A DNA stretch of 54,255 bases from Luteimonas sp. ANT-B3E (GCA_001683895.1 LXQJ01000041.1:1-54255); one strand, 5' to 3'; counted from the first letter of the stretch, positions 1-10,380 are shown. Notes: generated from the letters alone by a model not told the origin. Translations and numbers: made by a program.

Positions 1-27
1 TTCGCGCGCACAGCGCCGCAGATAAAG

Positions 28-51
28 AAAGGCCGCCCGGGGGCGGCCTTT
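28..51 (-). terminator. Rho-independent terminator after sucCD
   Basis: An 11-bp perfect inverted repeat (AAAGGCCGCCC / GGGCGGCCTTT) with a minimal loop lies 24 bp beyond the sucD stop. On the minus strand it is followed by a T-rich run (TTTCTTTATC). It is the natural end of the sucC-sucD transcript. Confidence 0.85.
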
Positions 52-74
52 CGATGCAACAGGTGACGCCAGGA

Positions 75-950
75 TCAGCCCGCGAGGCGCTTTGCAATCG
101 CCGCGCCGAGGTCGCCCGGGGACTTCACCGTGGTCACGCCCGCCTTCTCCAGCGCGGCGAACTTGCCCGCGGCGGTGCCGTTGCCACCCGACGCGATGGC
201 GCCGGCGTGGCCCATGCGCTTGCCGGCCGGGGCCGACGCACCGGCGATGAAGCCGACCACCGGCTTGGTCACGAACTCGGCGATGTACTCGGCCGCCTCT
301 TCCTCGGCGCTGCCGCCGATCTCGCCGACCAGGATGATGCCCAGCGTCTGCGGGTCTGCCTGGAACAGCTTCAGCGCGTCGATGAAGTTGGTGCCGTTGA
401 TCGGGTCGCCGCCGATGCCGATGCAGGTACTCTGGCCGAGGCCGGCGTCGGTGGTCTGCTTGACCGCCTCGTACGTCAGCGTGCCGGAGCGCGACACGAT
501 GCCGATCTTGCCCGGCATGTGGATGTGGCCCGGCATGATGCCGATCTTGCACTCGCCCGGGGTGATCACGCCTGGGCAGTTGGGGCCGACCAGCACCACG
601 TCCTCGTAGGCCTTGAGTGCGTTCTTGACGCGCAGCATGTCCAGCACCGGGATGCCCTCGGTGATGCAGACGATGACGTTGATGCCGGCGTCCGCCGCTT
701 CCAGGATCGCGTCGGCCGCGAACGGCGGCGGCACGTAGATCACCGATGCGTCGGCGCCGGTCTCGCTCACGGCCTCGGCCACGGTGTTGAACACCGGCAG
801 GCCGAGGTGCTGGGTGCCGCCCTTGCCGGGGGTCACGCCGCCGACGACCTTGGTGCCGTAGTCGAGCATCTGCTCGGCGTGGAAGCTGCCCTGCTGCCCG
901 GTGAAGCCCTGCACGATGACCTTGGTGTGCTTGTTGATCAGAACGCTCAT
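75..950 (-). CDS. sucD: Succinyl-CoA synthetase alpha subunit
   Basis: 291 aa, the usual length for SucD. With SucC it interconverts succinyl-CoA and succinate in the TCA cycle, coupled to nucleotide triphosphate formation, in the cytoplasm. A CoA-binding Rossmann domain fills the N-terminal half ([10 protein letters not shown] at about 15-24). The ligase domain carries the phospho-histidine, H248, in the motif [10 protein letters not shown]. The ATG at 950 gives the standard N-terminus [15 protein letters not shown]; a longer frame upstream has no family support. It lies 31 bp downstream of sucC in one operon and ends at a strong terminator. Nothing is unusual. Confidence 0.97.
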   Translation of the reverse strand: MSVLINKHTKVIVQGFTGQQGSFHAEQMLDYGTKVVGGVTPGKGGTQHLGLPVFNTVAEAVSETGADASVIYVPPPFAADAILEAADAGINVIVCITEGIPVLDMLRVKNALKAYEDVVLVGPNCPGVITPGECKIGIMPGHIHMPGKIGIVSRSGTLTYEAVKQTTDAGLGQSTCIGIGGDPINGTNFIDALKLFQADPQTLGIILVGEIGGSAEEEAAEYIAEFVTKPVVGFIAGASAPAGKRMGHAGAIASGGNGTAAGKFAALEKAGVTTVKSPGDLGAAIAKRLAG

Positions 951-981
951 GTGGATCGATCCTTGGTGTATGGGTCGCGGC

Positions 982-2151
<1,170 letters not shown>

Positions 2152-2231
2152 AGGGGATCCATGTGGGGTCGTAGCAAAGGGAGGCCGCGGGCGTGGTCGA
2201 TGGCGACCCGGCACCGATGGACAGCGCCGCC

Positions 2232-2245
2232 CGCGACCGGTCGCG
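2232..2245. promoter_or_regulatory. 14-bp perfect palindrome in the sucC/pilS divergent spacer
   Basis: CGCGACCGGTCGCG is perfectly self-complementary and sits about midway between the divergent sucC and pilS starts. It could be an operator for either gene. GC-rich palindromes arise easily in this background, so the assignment is weak. Confidence 0.3.
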
Positions 2246-2330
2246 CGGCGGCAGCCGGCGCACCGGACAGGCCACGTGCGGGCCGCATATTCTCGCCGAT
2301 GCGCCAGCCGCGAGCAAAACCGCCGCCGCC

Positions 2331-2336
2331 TATACT
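2331..2336 (+). promoter_or_regulatory. Putative -10 element of pilS
   Basis: TATACT lies 36 bp before the pilS ATG, in the least GC-rich part of the spacer. No good -35 element is visible 16-18 bp upstream. Confidence 0.45.
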
Positions 2337-2372
2337 CCGGCGCATCCCCTGATCCGGCGCCCCTCCGTGGCC

Positions 2373-3983
2373 ATGTCGACCGCCGAACCCGCCGCCGCCG
2401 GCAAGGCCATGCGCCGCGAGCTGTACCTGCTGGCGCTGTACCGGGTGCTGGAAGCCTGCATGCTGGCGATGGTGGTCTTCAGCCCCGCCGGCGCGGTGAT
2501 CGGCGTGCCGCGCGACCCGATGCTGGCGGCGACGCTGGCGGTGACCTACCTGCTGATCGCCTTCGTGCTGCTGCTGTTCTCGCAGCGCGAACGGGTGGCG
2601 CTGCTGCCGCAGGTGCTGGTGGGCCTGGTGGCCGACGTGGCGGTGGCCGCCATCGCCACCCACGCGATGCCGGCCGCGGGCCCGGGCATCGCGATGATGC
2701 TGCTGTTCAACGTCGGCGCGGCATCGCTGCTGCTGCCGCTGCGGCTGGGGCTGGCTGGCGCGGCGCTGGCCACGGGGGCGCTGGGCGCGCAGCACGTATT
2801 GGCGCTGCTGCAGGGCACCAGCGCCGACCGGCCGCTGGCCGAGCTGATGATGTTTGCGGTCAGCTTCTTCGCCATCGCCACGCTGACCAACGTGCTGGGG
2901 CTGGACATGCGCGAGAGCCGCGTGCTGGCCGACCAGCGCGGCGCCGAGGCCGCCAACCTCGCCGAGATCAACGAGCTGATCATCCGCCGCATGCGCACCG
3001 GTGTGCTGATGGTCGACGGCAGCGGCCGCCTGCGGCTGGTCAACGAAGCCGCGCTGCTGCTGATCGGCGAGCGCGAGGGCCAGGATGCCGGCAGCGCCAA
3101 GACGCTGGCGGAGATGTCGCCGGCGCTGGCGATGCGCATGGCCGAGTGGCGCCGCAGCGGTCGCGCCGACGACACCCCGCTGCAGGTCGGCGAGGAGGAC
3201 AACGAGATCCTGCCGCGGTTCGCCAGGCTGCTGGCCAACGACGACACCACGCTGGTGTTCCTGGACGACACCTCGATGGTGTCGCGGCGCGCGGAGTCGT
3301 TGACCCTGGCGGCGATGGGGCGGTTCTCGGCCAGCCTGGCGCACGAGATCCGCAACCCGTTGGCGGCGATCAGCTACGCCACCCAGCTGCTGGAGGAGTC
3401 CACCGACCTCAACGACAGCGACCGCCGGCTGCTGCAGATCGTGCACCAGCAGTGCATGCGCACCAACGGCATCGTCGAGAGCGTGCTGGGCCTGGCCCGC
3501 CGCGAGCGCGCCAACCCGGAGCAGCTCGACCTCGTCGGCTTCGTGCGAAGCTTCATCGACGATTACCGCCAGTCGATGCCGGAGGAGAACGGCAGCCTCA
3601 AGGCCGCCGGCGGCGCGTCGTCACTGGCCGCGCTGGTGGACCCCCGCCACCTGCACCAGGCGGTGTCGGCCCTGGTGCACAACGCCATCCACCACGGGCA
3701 CCTGCCAGGGCAGCCGGCGCGCATCACGCTCAACGTGGTCGAGCGCGGCGGCAGCCCGGTGCTGGAGATCGGCGACCGCGGCCCGGGCATCCCCGACGCG
3801 GTCACGCCGCAGCTGTTCCGGCCGTTCTTCACCACCTCCGAGCACGGCACCGGGCTGGGCCTGTACATGGCGCGCGAGCTCTGCCGCGCCAACCAGGCCA
3901 CGCTGGAGTACGTGCCGGTGCCCGGCGGCGGCGCCTGCTTCCGCATCACCCTCCCCGGCCGGCACGCGATGCTGCCTGTGTAG
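2373..3983 (+). CDS. pilS: PilS sensor histidine kinase
   Basis: 536 aa. It is the inner-membrane kinase that phosphorylates PilR and sets pilin gene transcription. Six hydrophobic segments occupy about residues 14-175. A PAS-like region follows, then a HisKA dimerisation helix with the phospho-acceptor H324 in [20 protein letters not shown]. The HATPase domain shows an N-box ([10 protein letters not shown]), G1 ([10 protein letters not shown]) and G2 ([10 protein letters not shown]). The ATG at 2373 is chosen because the reading frame upstream shows no conserved sequence and lies over the promoter. pilR follows after a 245-bp spacer holding an inverted-repeat element, so the two genes are less tightly coupled than in most relatives. 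Confidence 0.93.
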   Translation: MSTAEPAAAGKAMRRELYLLALYRVLEACMLAMVVFSPAGAVIGVPRDPMLAATLAVTYLLIAFVLLLFSQRERVALLPQVLVGLVADVAVAAIATHAMPAAGPGIAMMLLFNVGAASLLLPLRLGLAGAALATGALGAQHVLALLQGTSADRPLAELMMFAVSFFAIATLTNVLGLDMRESRVLADQRGAEAANLAEINELIIRRMRTGVLMVDGSGRLRLVNEAALLLIGEREGQDAGSAKTLAEMSPALAMRMAEWRRSGRADDTPLQVGEEDNEILPRFARLLANDDTTLVFLDDTSMVSRRAESLTLAAMGRFSASLAHEIRNPLAAISYATQLLEESTDLNDSDRRLLQIVHQQCMRTNGIVESVLGLARRERANPEQLDLVGFVRSFIDDYRQSMPEENGSLKAAGGASSLAALVDPRHLHQAVSALVHNAIHHGHLPGQPARITLNVVERGGSPVLEIGDRGPGIPDAVTPQLFRPFFTTSEHGTGLGLYMARELCRANQATLEYVPVPGGGACFRITLPGRHAMLPV

Positions 3984-3995
3984 GGCGCGCCAAGA

Positions 3996-4148
3996 GCGCC
4001 CCCACCACACCCTCCCCCGCTGCGCAGGGGAGGGAGCAAAGCCGCCCGTCGTGAGGGAGCGAATGCGGTGGCGAGGCTCGAAAGTGCCGTGGATGCCGCG
4101 CGCTGGTCCCCTTCCCCCGCCTGCGGGGGAAGGCCGGGATGGGGGCGC
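3996..4148. repeat. REPIN-like inverted-repeat element, copy 1 (pilS-pilR spacer)
   Basis: Two roughly 40-bp units face each other. Unit A (3996-4034) reads GCGCCCCCAC, then a spacer, then the hairpin CCTCCCCCGCTGCGCAGGGGAGGG. Unit B (4108-4148) is an imperfect reverse complement of A, with the hairpin CTTCCCCCGCCTGCGGGGGAAG and the tail GGGATGGGGGCGC. The same two units recur at 15401-15521 in the opposite relative order. Each unit is a hairpin plus a conserved head, as in REP sequences. No transposase is in the window. Confidence 0.8.
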
Positions 4149-4228
4149 TTCTCCCCCGCCCTCCTGCATACGTCACATTTCGGTAGAAAACTGCCAAAAT
4201 TGGTCACCTTGGCTCCACCGGCACCCCC

Positions 4229-5638
<1,410 letters not shown>

Positions 5639-5644
5639 AAAATA

Positions 5645-5666
5645 ATTCGCGAATACGGCGCATACT
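5645..5666 (+). promoter_or_regulatory. Putative Fic promoter with palindrome
   Basis: A perfect 10-bp palindrome (ATTCGCGAAT, 5645-5654) is followed by a -10-like CATACT (5661-5666), 27 bp before the Fic start codon. The whole 60-bp spacer is A-rich and stands out from the GC-rich surroundings, which fits an acquired promoter. Confidence 0.4.
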
Positions 5667-5693
5667 GAAAAAAAACTGACGCCGGAGAAAAAA

Positions 5694-7193
5694 ATGCGGG
5701 TCGGTTACGCCCATCTGCAAGTCAGTCTGGGACTGGCAGCCTTCTCTCCCCCACAGCCGGCCGAACTCCGCCCGGTGACGCGTGTCGAGCAGATGGGCGA
5801 TGTGCTCGCCATCCCGACGCGCATGACCCCCGCAGCGGAATCGCCCCTGTCGCACCTGCTCTTCGCGCTCAAGCACGAGGGCACCGATCTTCCAATCGTG
5901 ATGGAGACGCTCGCCCGGATCCCTGCCGATCAGCTGCTTGCGACGTTCCAGCGCACCCCCAACGGCAGCTACATCCGCGTCGCCTGCTACCTCTGGGAAG
6001 TCGCCAACGGCAGCCTGCTCATGGACGGACCGACTGGCGCCGGCGGTCGCTGGGCCCCGGTGTTCGACCCCGCCCGGTACCACACCGCACCGATGGAGCG
6101 GCACTCGCGCTGGCGCGTCGGGTGGAATGGCCTGGGGACGCCGCGTTTCTGCGCCACGGTGCGTCGGACGCCTGTGCTCGACGCGTTGATCGCGGCCGAC
6201 ACGCTGCAACGTGCCCGCGATTACGTGGAAGGGCTCGACGGCATGCTGCTTGACCGCGCCCTTGCGTGGGCCTACCTGCACGAGACACGGGACTCGTTCG
6301 CGATCGAGCGCGAGGTCCCGGCGGAGGACCGGCAGCGCGCGTTCGTCGCCCTGCTGCATCAGGCGCACGCGCGTGAACCCCTGTCCGAGGCCTATCTCGT
6401 CGCCCTGCAGCAGGCCACCGTCGCCAACCCGCTCGACCGCGCCGCCACGTTCCGGCACGAGCAGAACTGGCTGCAGGGTCCGCTGCGCGGCTCGGCGGGG
6501 GTCACGTACGTGCCGCCGCCGCCAGCGCTGGCACGCGAGCTGATGGAATCGCTGATGACGTTCGCCAACAATCGGGCCCTGCAGGTGCAGCCTCTGGTCG
6601 CCGCCGCCGTGGTCTCTTTCGGCTTCGTGTTCCTGCACCCGTTCATGGATGGCAACGGCCGCCTGAGCCGGTTCCTGATCCACCACACGTTGTGCCGTAC
6701 AGGCGCATTGCGCGATGGGCTGATCCTGCCGGTGTCGGTGGCGATAAAAACGCAGGAGCGCGAATACCTGAGGGCGCTGGAAGGCTTCTCCCGTCCCGCC
6801 CGCGCGCGATGGAATGTCACCTGGCTGGACGAAGCGCAATACGCCTTCGACTACCGCGGCGACCGGGGGCACGCCTTCTATCGCTACTGGGATGCGACCG
6901 CGTGCGTCGAATTCCTGCTGCGGATGGCTGAGGAGTCGCTGGAGCGCGGTTTGCGGCAGGAAGCCGAGTACCTGCAGCGCTACGATCGCGTGGTGCGGGC
7001 GGTCGGGGAGCGCCACGACGTCCGCAACAGCGACCTTGCCACGTTGGTGGTGTCCGCACTGGACAATGGCGGCCGGGTCTCGCAGCGGCGGCGCGACCAG
7101 TTTGGCGACCGCGTCCCGCCCATTGTGTTCGACGCGATCGAAGCCGCAGCGGCTGCCGCACTCGCTGCAGACGCGACGCCACATCGCCCGTAA
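5694..7193 (+). CDS. Fic family protein (probable AMP transferase)
   Basis: 499 aa. Fic enzymes usually transfer AMP from ATP to hydroxyl groups of target proteins. The catalytic motif HPFMDGNGRLSR (H315-R323) is intact, with the catalytic histidine, acidic residue and arginine. SFAIE at 201-205 resembles the inhibitory (S/T)xxxE(G/N) helix of self-inhibited (class II) Fic proteins, but R follows the E instead of G or N. The start is fixed by a GGAG ribosome-binding site 6 bp before the ATG at 5694. No antitoxin gene is adjacent, so any restraint is probably internal. The gene lies exactly between two 42-bp copies of the pilR 3' end, and its stop codon abuts the second copy. This indicates horizontal acquisition. 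The substrate is unknown. Confidence 0.9.
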   Translation: MRVGYAHLQVSLGLAAFSPPQPAELRPVTRVEQMGDVLAIPTRMTPAAESPLSHLLFALKHEGTDLPIVMETLARIPADQLLATFQRTPNGSYIRVACYLWEVANGSLLMDGPTGAGGRWAPVFDPARYHTAPMERHSRWRVGWNGLGTPRFCATVRRTPVLDALIAADTLQRARDYVEGLDGMLLDRALAWAYLHETRDSFAIEREVPAEDRQRAFVALLHQAHAREPLSEAYLVALQQATVANPLDRAATFRHEQNWLQGPLRGSAGVTYVPPPPALARELMESLMTFANNRALQVQPLVAAAVVSFGFVFLHPFMDGNGRLSRFLIHHTLCRTGALRDGLILPVSVAIKTQEREYLRALEGFSRPARARWNVTWLDEAQYAFDYRGDRGHAFYRYWDATACVEFLLRMAEESLERGLRQEAEYLQRYDRVVRAVGERHDVRNSDLATLVVSALDNGGRVSQRRRDQFGDRVPPIVFDAIEAAAAAALAADATPHRP

Positions 7194-7194
7194 A

Positions 7195-7236
7195 CGGGCG
7201 CTGCGCGACAAGCTGAAGAAGCTGGGCATCGATTGA
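7195..7236. repeat. 42-bp direct repeat, right copy (orphan pilR 3' end)
   Basis: A near-perfect copy of the last 42 bp of pilR, including its stop codon, begins one base after the Fic stop. It has no gene of its own in front of it. It is either the displaced original pilR end or a duplicate brought in with the Fic gene. Confidence 0.9.
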
Positions 7237-7254
7237 CGTCCGCCCGGGCCGGGC

Positions 7255-7270
7255 CTAGTCTGGCCAGACT
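7255..7270 (+). promoter_or_regulatory. Putative promoter and operator of the Phd/PIN operon
   Basis: AGTCTGGCCAGACT (7257-7270) is a perfect 14-bp palindrome ending 21 bp before the antitoxin start. A -10-like TAGTCT (7255-7260) overlaps it. This is the expected arrangement for autoregulation by a Phd-type antitoxin. Confidence 0.6.
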
Positions 7271-7291
7271 TGGCTAACCGGAGTTCGCGCG

Positions 7292-7540
7292 ATGTCCACC
7301 GTCAACATGCTGGAAGCCAAATCCAACCTGTCCAGGCTCGTGGACCGCATCGAGCGCGGGCTGGACGACGAGATCGTGATTGCCCGCAACGGACGCCCGG
7401 CCGCCCGGCTGGTGCCCACCGCCAAGGCGCTTCCCGGCAAGCGCATCGGTCTGCTCAAGGGCCGCTTCAACGCACCGACGCTGGAGCAACTCGACGCCGA
7501 CAACGGCACCGTTGCCGCGCTGTTCGTCGGCACGCCCTGA
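7292..7540 (+). CDS. Phd/YefM-type antitoxin
   Basis: 82 aa. The N-terminal half is the Phd/YefM DNA-binding fold (MSTVNMLEAKSNLSRLVDRI, then IVIARNGRPAARLVP), which normally binds its own promoter. The C-terminal half (about 48-82) should wrap the toxin. The PIN toxin starts 2 bp after the stop, so the pair is a type II toxin-antitoxin operon. A perfect palindrome just upstream is the likely operator. Confidence 0.9.
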   Translation: MSTVNMLEAKSNLSRLVDRIERGLDDEIVIARNGRPAARLVPTAKALPGKRIGLLKGRFNAPTLEQLDADNGTVAALFVGTP

Positions 7541-7542
7541 CG

Positions 7543-7929
7543 GTGCGGCTGCTGCTCGACACCCATATCGCCCTCTGGGCGCTGACGGACGACCCGAAGC
7601 TGGGCACGCACGCGCGAGGCCTCATCGCGGACGTGGACAACCAGGTCTACGTCTCTGCGGTCACGGTCTGGGAAATCGCGATCAAACACGCCTTGCGGCG
7701 ATCCGGCGTGCCGTTTTCGGGCAGCGACGCGCTCGGGCATTTCACCAACGCGGGCTATCGCTGGCTCGACGTCACGCCGGCGCACGCCGCCGCCACCGAG
7801 GCGCTGCCGCCGCTGCACGCCGATCCGTTCGACAGGCTGCTGGTGGCGCAGGCCATCGTCGAACCGCTGCGCCTGCTGACGCGCGACGCCGCGCTGCCCC
7901 AGTACTCCGACACCATTTTGCTGGTCTGA
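7543..7929 (+). CDS. PIN-domain toxin (VapC-like ribonuclease)
   Basis: 128 aa from a GTG start 2 bp after the antitoxin stop; a longer frame would run through the antitoxin gene. The acidic residues of the PIN nuclease site are present in order: D in RLLLDTHIALWAL, E in TVWEIAIKH, D in HADPFDRLLVAQA and D in LLTRDAAL. The family usually cleaves tRNA or rRNA with Mg2+; the target here is unknown. It is intact and presumably active. It converges with the GNAT toxin gene across 68 bp. Confidence 0.9.
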   Translation: MRLLLDTHIALWALTDDPKLGTHARGLIADVDNQVYVSAVTVWEIAIKHALRRSGVPFSGSDALGHFTNAGYRWLDVTPAHAAATEALPPLHADPFDRLLVAQAIVEPLRLLTRDAALPQYSDTILLV

Positions 7930-7997
7930 GGTCTTTGCGCTGCCGGCGCCTACTGGTCAACACGCGCCGAAACAATCGCGGCACAACTGCAGGGTGA

Positions 7998-8486
7998 TCA
8001 CGGCGGCCCCAATGGCAAGTACAGCGACTGCGTATCCGCCGAGGTGTCGCGAAAGCCATAGGCACGATAGAAGCACGCAGCTTTCTCATGCAGTGCATCC
8101 ACCAGCAGCACGCGCACACTCAGCTGCGCGCGCAGGCCGAGGCAGCGCGCCACGGCATGCGCCACCAAGGTGTCACCGTGTCCCTTCACCTGCGCACTGG
8201 TCGAAACGGCCAGCCGCCCCATGCGGATTGCCGGCACCGGGTAGTTGGGCAATCTCTTGCGATCCGCTTCCTGCAGCTCGGTCAGCAGGAGTTGGGCCGC
8301 AGACAGGCTGTAGTAGCCGAGGATGCGGGCCGGGCCGGTGTCGTCCACCAAAACGTGCGTGGTGCTGATTCCGGCACGGTGGTGCTGGGCGGCCTGCTGG
8401 CGCAGGTAGGTATCCAGCGTGGGCTCGCCACAGGCGAATCCGTCGCGATCGTGTCGCTTGGGCCTGAGCTGCTCGACAACCAGCAC
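7998..8486 (-). CDS. GNAT-family acetyltransferase toxin (TacT/AtaT type)
   Basis: 162 aa from a GTG start 4 bp after the DUF1778 stop. The N-terminus (HDRDGFACGEPTLDTYLRQQA) is typical of GNAT toxins that acetylate charged aminoacyl-tRNA and block translation. The acetyl-CoA loop is in the VKGHGDTLVAHAVARC region, and ACFYRAYGFRD is the usual C-terminal GNAT motif. The DUF1778 neighbour upstream supports the toxin reading. The tRNA target cannot be told from sequence. Confidence 0.9.
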   Translation of the reverse strand: MLVVEQLRPKRHDRDGFACGEPTLDTYLRQQAAQHHRAGISTTHVLVDDTGPARILGYYSLSAAQLLLTELQEADRKRLPNYPVPAIRMGRLAVSTSAQVKGHGDTLVAHAVARCLGLRAQLSVRVLLVDALHEKAACFYRAYGFRDTSADTQSLYLPLGPP

Positions 8487-8490
8487 AAGA

Positions 8491-8754
8491 TCAGGCCGGC
8501 ACCAGGCGAGCGAGGGCCTTGTCGAGCTTGGCGTTGGGCTGGAAGGGCGCATCCAGCGCCTTCAGGAAGCGCCGGGATTCTTCGGCCGACAGGGTGACGG
8601 TCAGTTCGGCCGCCATCACGCTGTCGGCCTCGCGCAGCACCGCATCGCGCACGAATGCCGACAACGGCACCCCTCGCAGGTCGGCAGCACGGGTGATACG
8701 CGCCTTGTCCGTGGGGTTCAGACGCACTTCGAGACGAGCGGCAGCAGTAGTCAT
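8491..8754 (-). CDS. DUF1778 antitoxin (ribbon-helix-helix)
   Basis: 87 aa. The N-terminal ribbon-helix-helix segment (ARLEVRLNPTDKARITRAA, then SAFVRDAVLREAD) binds DNA in this family. The C-terminal half (LSAEESRRFLKALDAPFQPN) binds the GNAT toxin. It is encoded directly upstream of the GNAT gene. The ATG at 8754 gives the standard length. An inverted repeat over a -10-like sequence lies just upstream, consistent with autoregulation. Confidence 0.92.
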   Translation of the reverse strand: MTTAAARLEVRLNPTDKARITRAADLRGVPLSAFVRDAVLREADSVMAAELTVTLSAEESRRFLKALDAPFQPNAKLDKALARLVPA

Positions 8755-8768
8755 GGCGATGCTCCTTG

Positions 8769-8785
8769 TACGGAATAGTACCGTA
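8769..8785 (-). promoter_or_regulatory. Putative operator and -10 of the DUF1778/GNAT operon
   Basis: The inverted repeat TACGG-N7-CCGTA lies 14 bp upstream of the antitoxin ATG. Its centre holds TACTAT on the minus strand (8780-8775), a good -10 element. Antitoxin binding here would block transcription. Confidence 0.5.
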
Positions 8786-8857
8786 CTGGCCAGAGGCCTT
8801 GCACGGCGCGTGCCTCCCGGCCAAGAATCCGCCACCTGTCCCCACCCTCTCGCCGCC

Positions 8858-9547
8858 ATGACCCGCTGGAAAGCCGCCGGCACCCATCTGCTGCTCAGCA
8901 TCGTCGTCATCGGCGGCATCGCGCTGGCCGCGTTCCTGCTCTGGTACCCGTACGGCCTGTACCGGGTCGCGGGGCTGGACCGCATCCTGCTGGTGATGCT
9001 CGGCATCGACCTGACGGCCGGGCCGCTGCTGACGCTGATCGTCTACCAGCAGGGCAAGCGCAGCCTGAAGTTCGACCTGGCGGTGATCGCCGCCGCGCAG
9101 GTGGCGTTCATGATCTACGGCCTGACGACCCTGTGGCAGGGGCGCCCGGTGTTCCTGGTGGCCACGCCGGACACCTACACCCTTGTCTTCGCCAACGAAG
9201 TGGCGGACGACGATCTGGCACAGGCGTCGCGACCCGAGTGGCGGCGCCTGTCGTGGACCGGCTCGCAGCTGGTCGCCACGCGCATGCCGGATGACGCGAC
9301 GCAGCGGCGCGAGATCATCGAGGACTTCATGGCCGGCGGCGCTGGCATCGAGCGCTCGCCGAAGTACTACCAGCCCTACGAATCACTTGCCCCCGCCTTG
9401 GTGGATGCCGCGCGGCGGCAGACGCTCGACAACGCGTCCATCGCAGCAGGCGAATTGGCAATGCCCATCGTGTCGCGACGTGGGGAAGGCGTGCTGGTGA
9501 TCGACGCCCGGGATGCGACGCCGCAGCGGACATTGCAGGCTCGCTGA
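8858..9547 (+). CDS. TfpX/TfpZ-type type IV pilin accessory protein
   Basis: 229 aa inner-membrane protein. Three or four hydrophobic segments occupy about residues 9-95 (HLLLSIVVIGGIALAAFLLW, ILLVMLGIDLTAGPLLTLIV, LAVIAAAQVAFMIYGLTTLW). A soluble C-terminal domain contains RPVFLVATPDTYTLVFANEV. The YPYGLYRVAG and IDLTAGPLLTLIVY signatures are those of TfpX/TfpZ, pilin-specific accessory proteins needed for normal surface piliation in some Pseudomonas and Acinetobacter pilin types. It sits directly upstream of pilA, as expected. The ATG at 8858 precedes the first membrane segment; longer frames run over the DUF1778 promoter. Confidence 0.82.
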   Translation: MTRWKAAGTHLLLSIVVIGGIALAAFLLWYPYGLYRVAGLDRILLVMLGIDLTAGPLLTLIVYQQGKRSLKFDLAVIAAAQVAFMIYGLTTLWQGRPVFLVATPDTYTLVFANEVADDDLAQASRPEWRRLSWTGSQLVATRMPDDATQRREIIEDFMAGGAGIERSPKYYQPYESLAPALVDAARRQTLDNASIAAGELAMPIVSRRGEGVLVIDARDATPQRTLQAR

Positions 9548-9663
9548 CACGGGTGCATGACCCTGCGCAGGCACCTGTGCGCTTCAGTGCCACTTCATCT
9601 TCCGGAAGTGAGACGCCGCATGTGAAGTCCACCTGCCCGGATGCGTCACTGCAAGGCCAAACA

Positions 9664-9683
9664 TGACCTTCCTGGTCACTTTT
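9664..9683 (+). terminator. Weak putative terminator after the TfpZ-like gene
   Basis: A 5-bp stem (TGACC / GGTCA, loop TTCCT) is followed by CTTTTTC. The stem is short, so this is tentative. It would separate the accessory gene from the pilA promoter. Confidence 0.35.
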
Positions 9684-9753
9684 TCGGGCCATAGATCCCC
9701 TCAAAGCGTGACTCGGTGCGTAATTCATCGAGCAATCTGGCAAGCCGCAGGAG

Positions 9754-9770
9754 TTGGCACGCTTGATGCT
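9754..9770 (+). promoter_or_regulatory. Sigma-54 (-24/-12) promoter of pilA
   Basis: TTGGCACGCTTGATGCT matches the RpoN consensus, with GG (9756-9757) and GC (9768-9769) exactly 10 bp apart. It lies about 100 bp upstream of pilA, giving an 85-90-nt leader. PilR, encoded 4.5 kb upstream, is the expected activator. The spacer from 9548 to 9753 has no gene and should hold the PilR sites; I could not define them. Confidence 0.85.
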
Positions 9771-9869
9771 CTATCCCTCTGGCACGTGCGGTGTCGCACT
9801 GCTGCCCACGGACCGGAACAGCGGCCGCCAAGGCACGTGAAAAACCTCCAACCTCCTAGGGGATCCACC

Positions 9870-10319
9870 ATGAAGATGCAGAAAGGTTTCACCCTGATCG
9901 AGCTGATGATCGTGATCGCGATCCTCGGCATCCTCGTCGCCATCGCACTGCCGGCGTACCAGGACTACACCGTCCGCGCCCGCGTGTCGGAAGCGGTTGC
10001 CCAGGCGGCGCCGGCCAAGCTGGCCGTTGCTGAGACGGCTTCGTCGCGTGCCGACGGTCTGGCCGGCGTCACCTCCGCGAACTCCGGCTTCGTGTTCGCT
10101 GCAAACTCCACCCGGTACATTGCGAGCATTGTGGTCAATAACGGTGGCGGCATTGTGGTGACGCCGCGCGACACTGGCGCCAACCCGAACCCGGTCATGA
10201 CTTGGACGCCGTCTCAGGTCGCAACGACGGATCCGGTCCTCTGGGCCTGCACCACCGCTCCGGCGACTGCTAACAAGTATGTCCCGGCCGAGTGCCGTAA
10301 CGCCGTCCCGACCCCGTAA
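9870..10319 (+). CDS. pilA: Type IV major pilin PilA (type IVa)
   Basis: 149 aa. The prepilin leader MKMQKG is cut before F7 by PilD, leaving N-terminal [20 protein letters not shown], with E5 of the mature pilin present. The C-terminal disulfide loop is C127-C142, short for a major pilin. The ATG at 9870 follows an AGGGGATC stretch. A strong terminator follows, so the high-level pilin message is monocistronic. Only one pilin gene is here, whereas many relatives carry two in tandem. Confidence 0.95.
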   Translation: MKMQKGFTLIELMIVIAILGILVAIALPAYQDYTVRARVSEAVAQAAPAKLAVAETASSRADGLAGVTSANSGFVFAANSTRYIASIVVNNGGGIVVTPRDTGANPNPVMTWTPSQVATTDPVLWACTTAPATANKYVPAECRNAVPTP

Positions 10320-10347
10320 TTATCAATCTCCGTTTCTTCTGAACTAG

Positions 10348-10380
10348 AAGGGCCCTTCTTCGGAAGGGCTCTTTTTTTTT
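10348..10380 (+). terminator. Rho-independent terminator of pilA
   Basis: An 11-bp stem with one mismatch (AAGGGCCCTTC / GAAGGGCTCTT), a TTCG tetraloop and a run of T form a textbook terminator 28 bp after the pilA stop. Confidence 0.93.
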
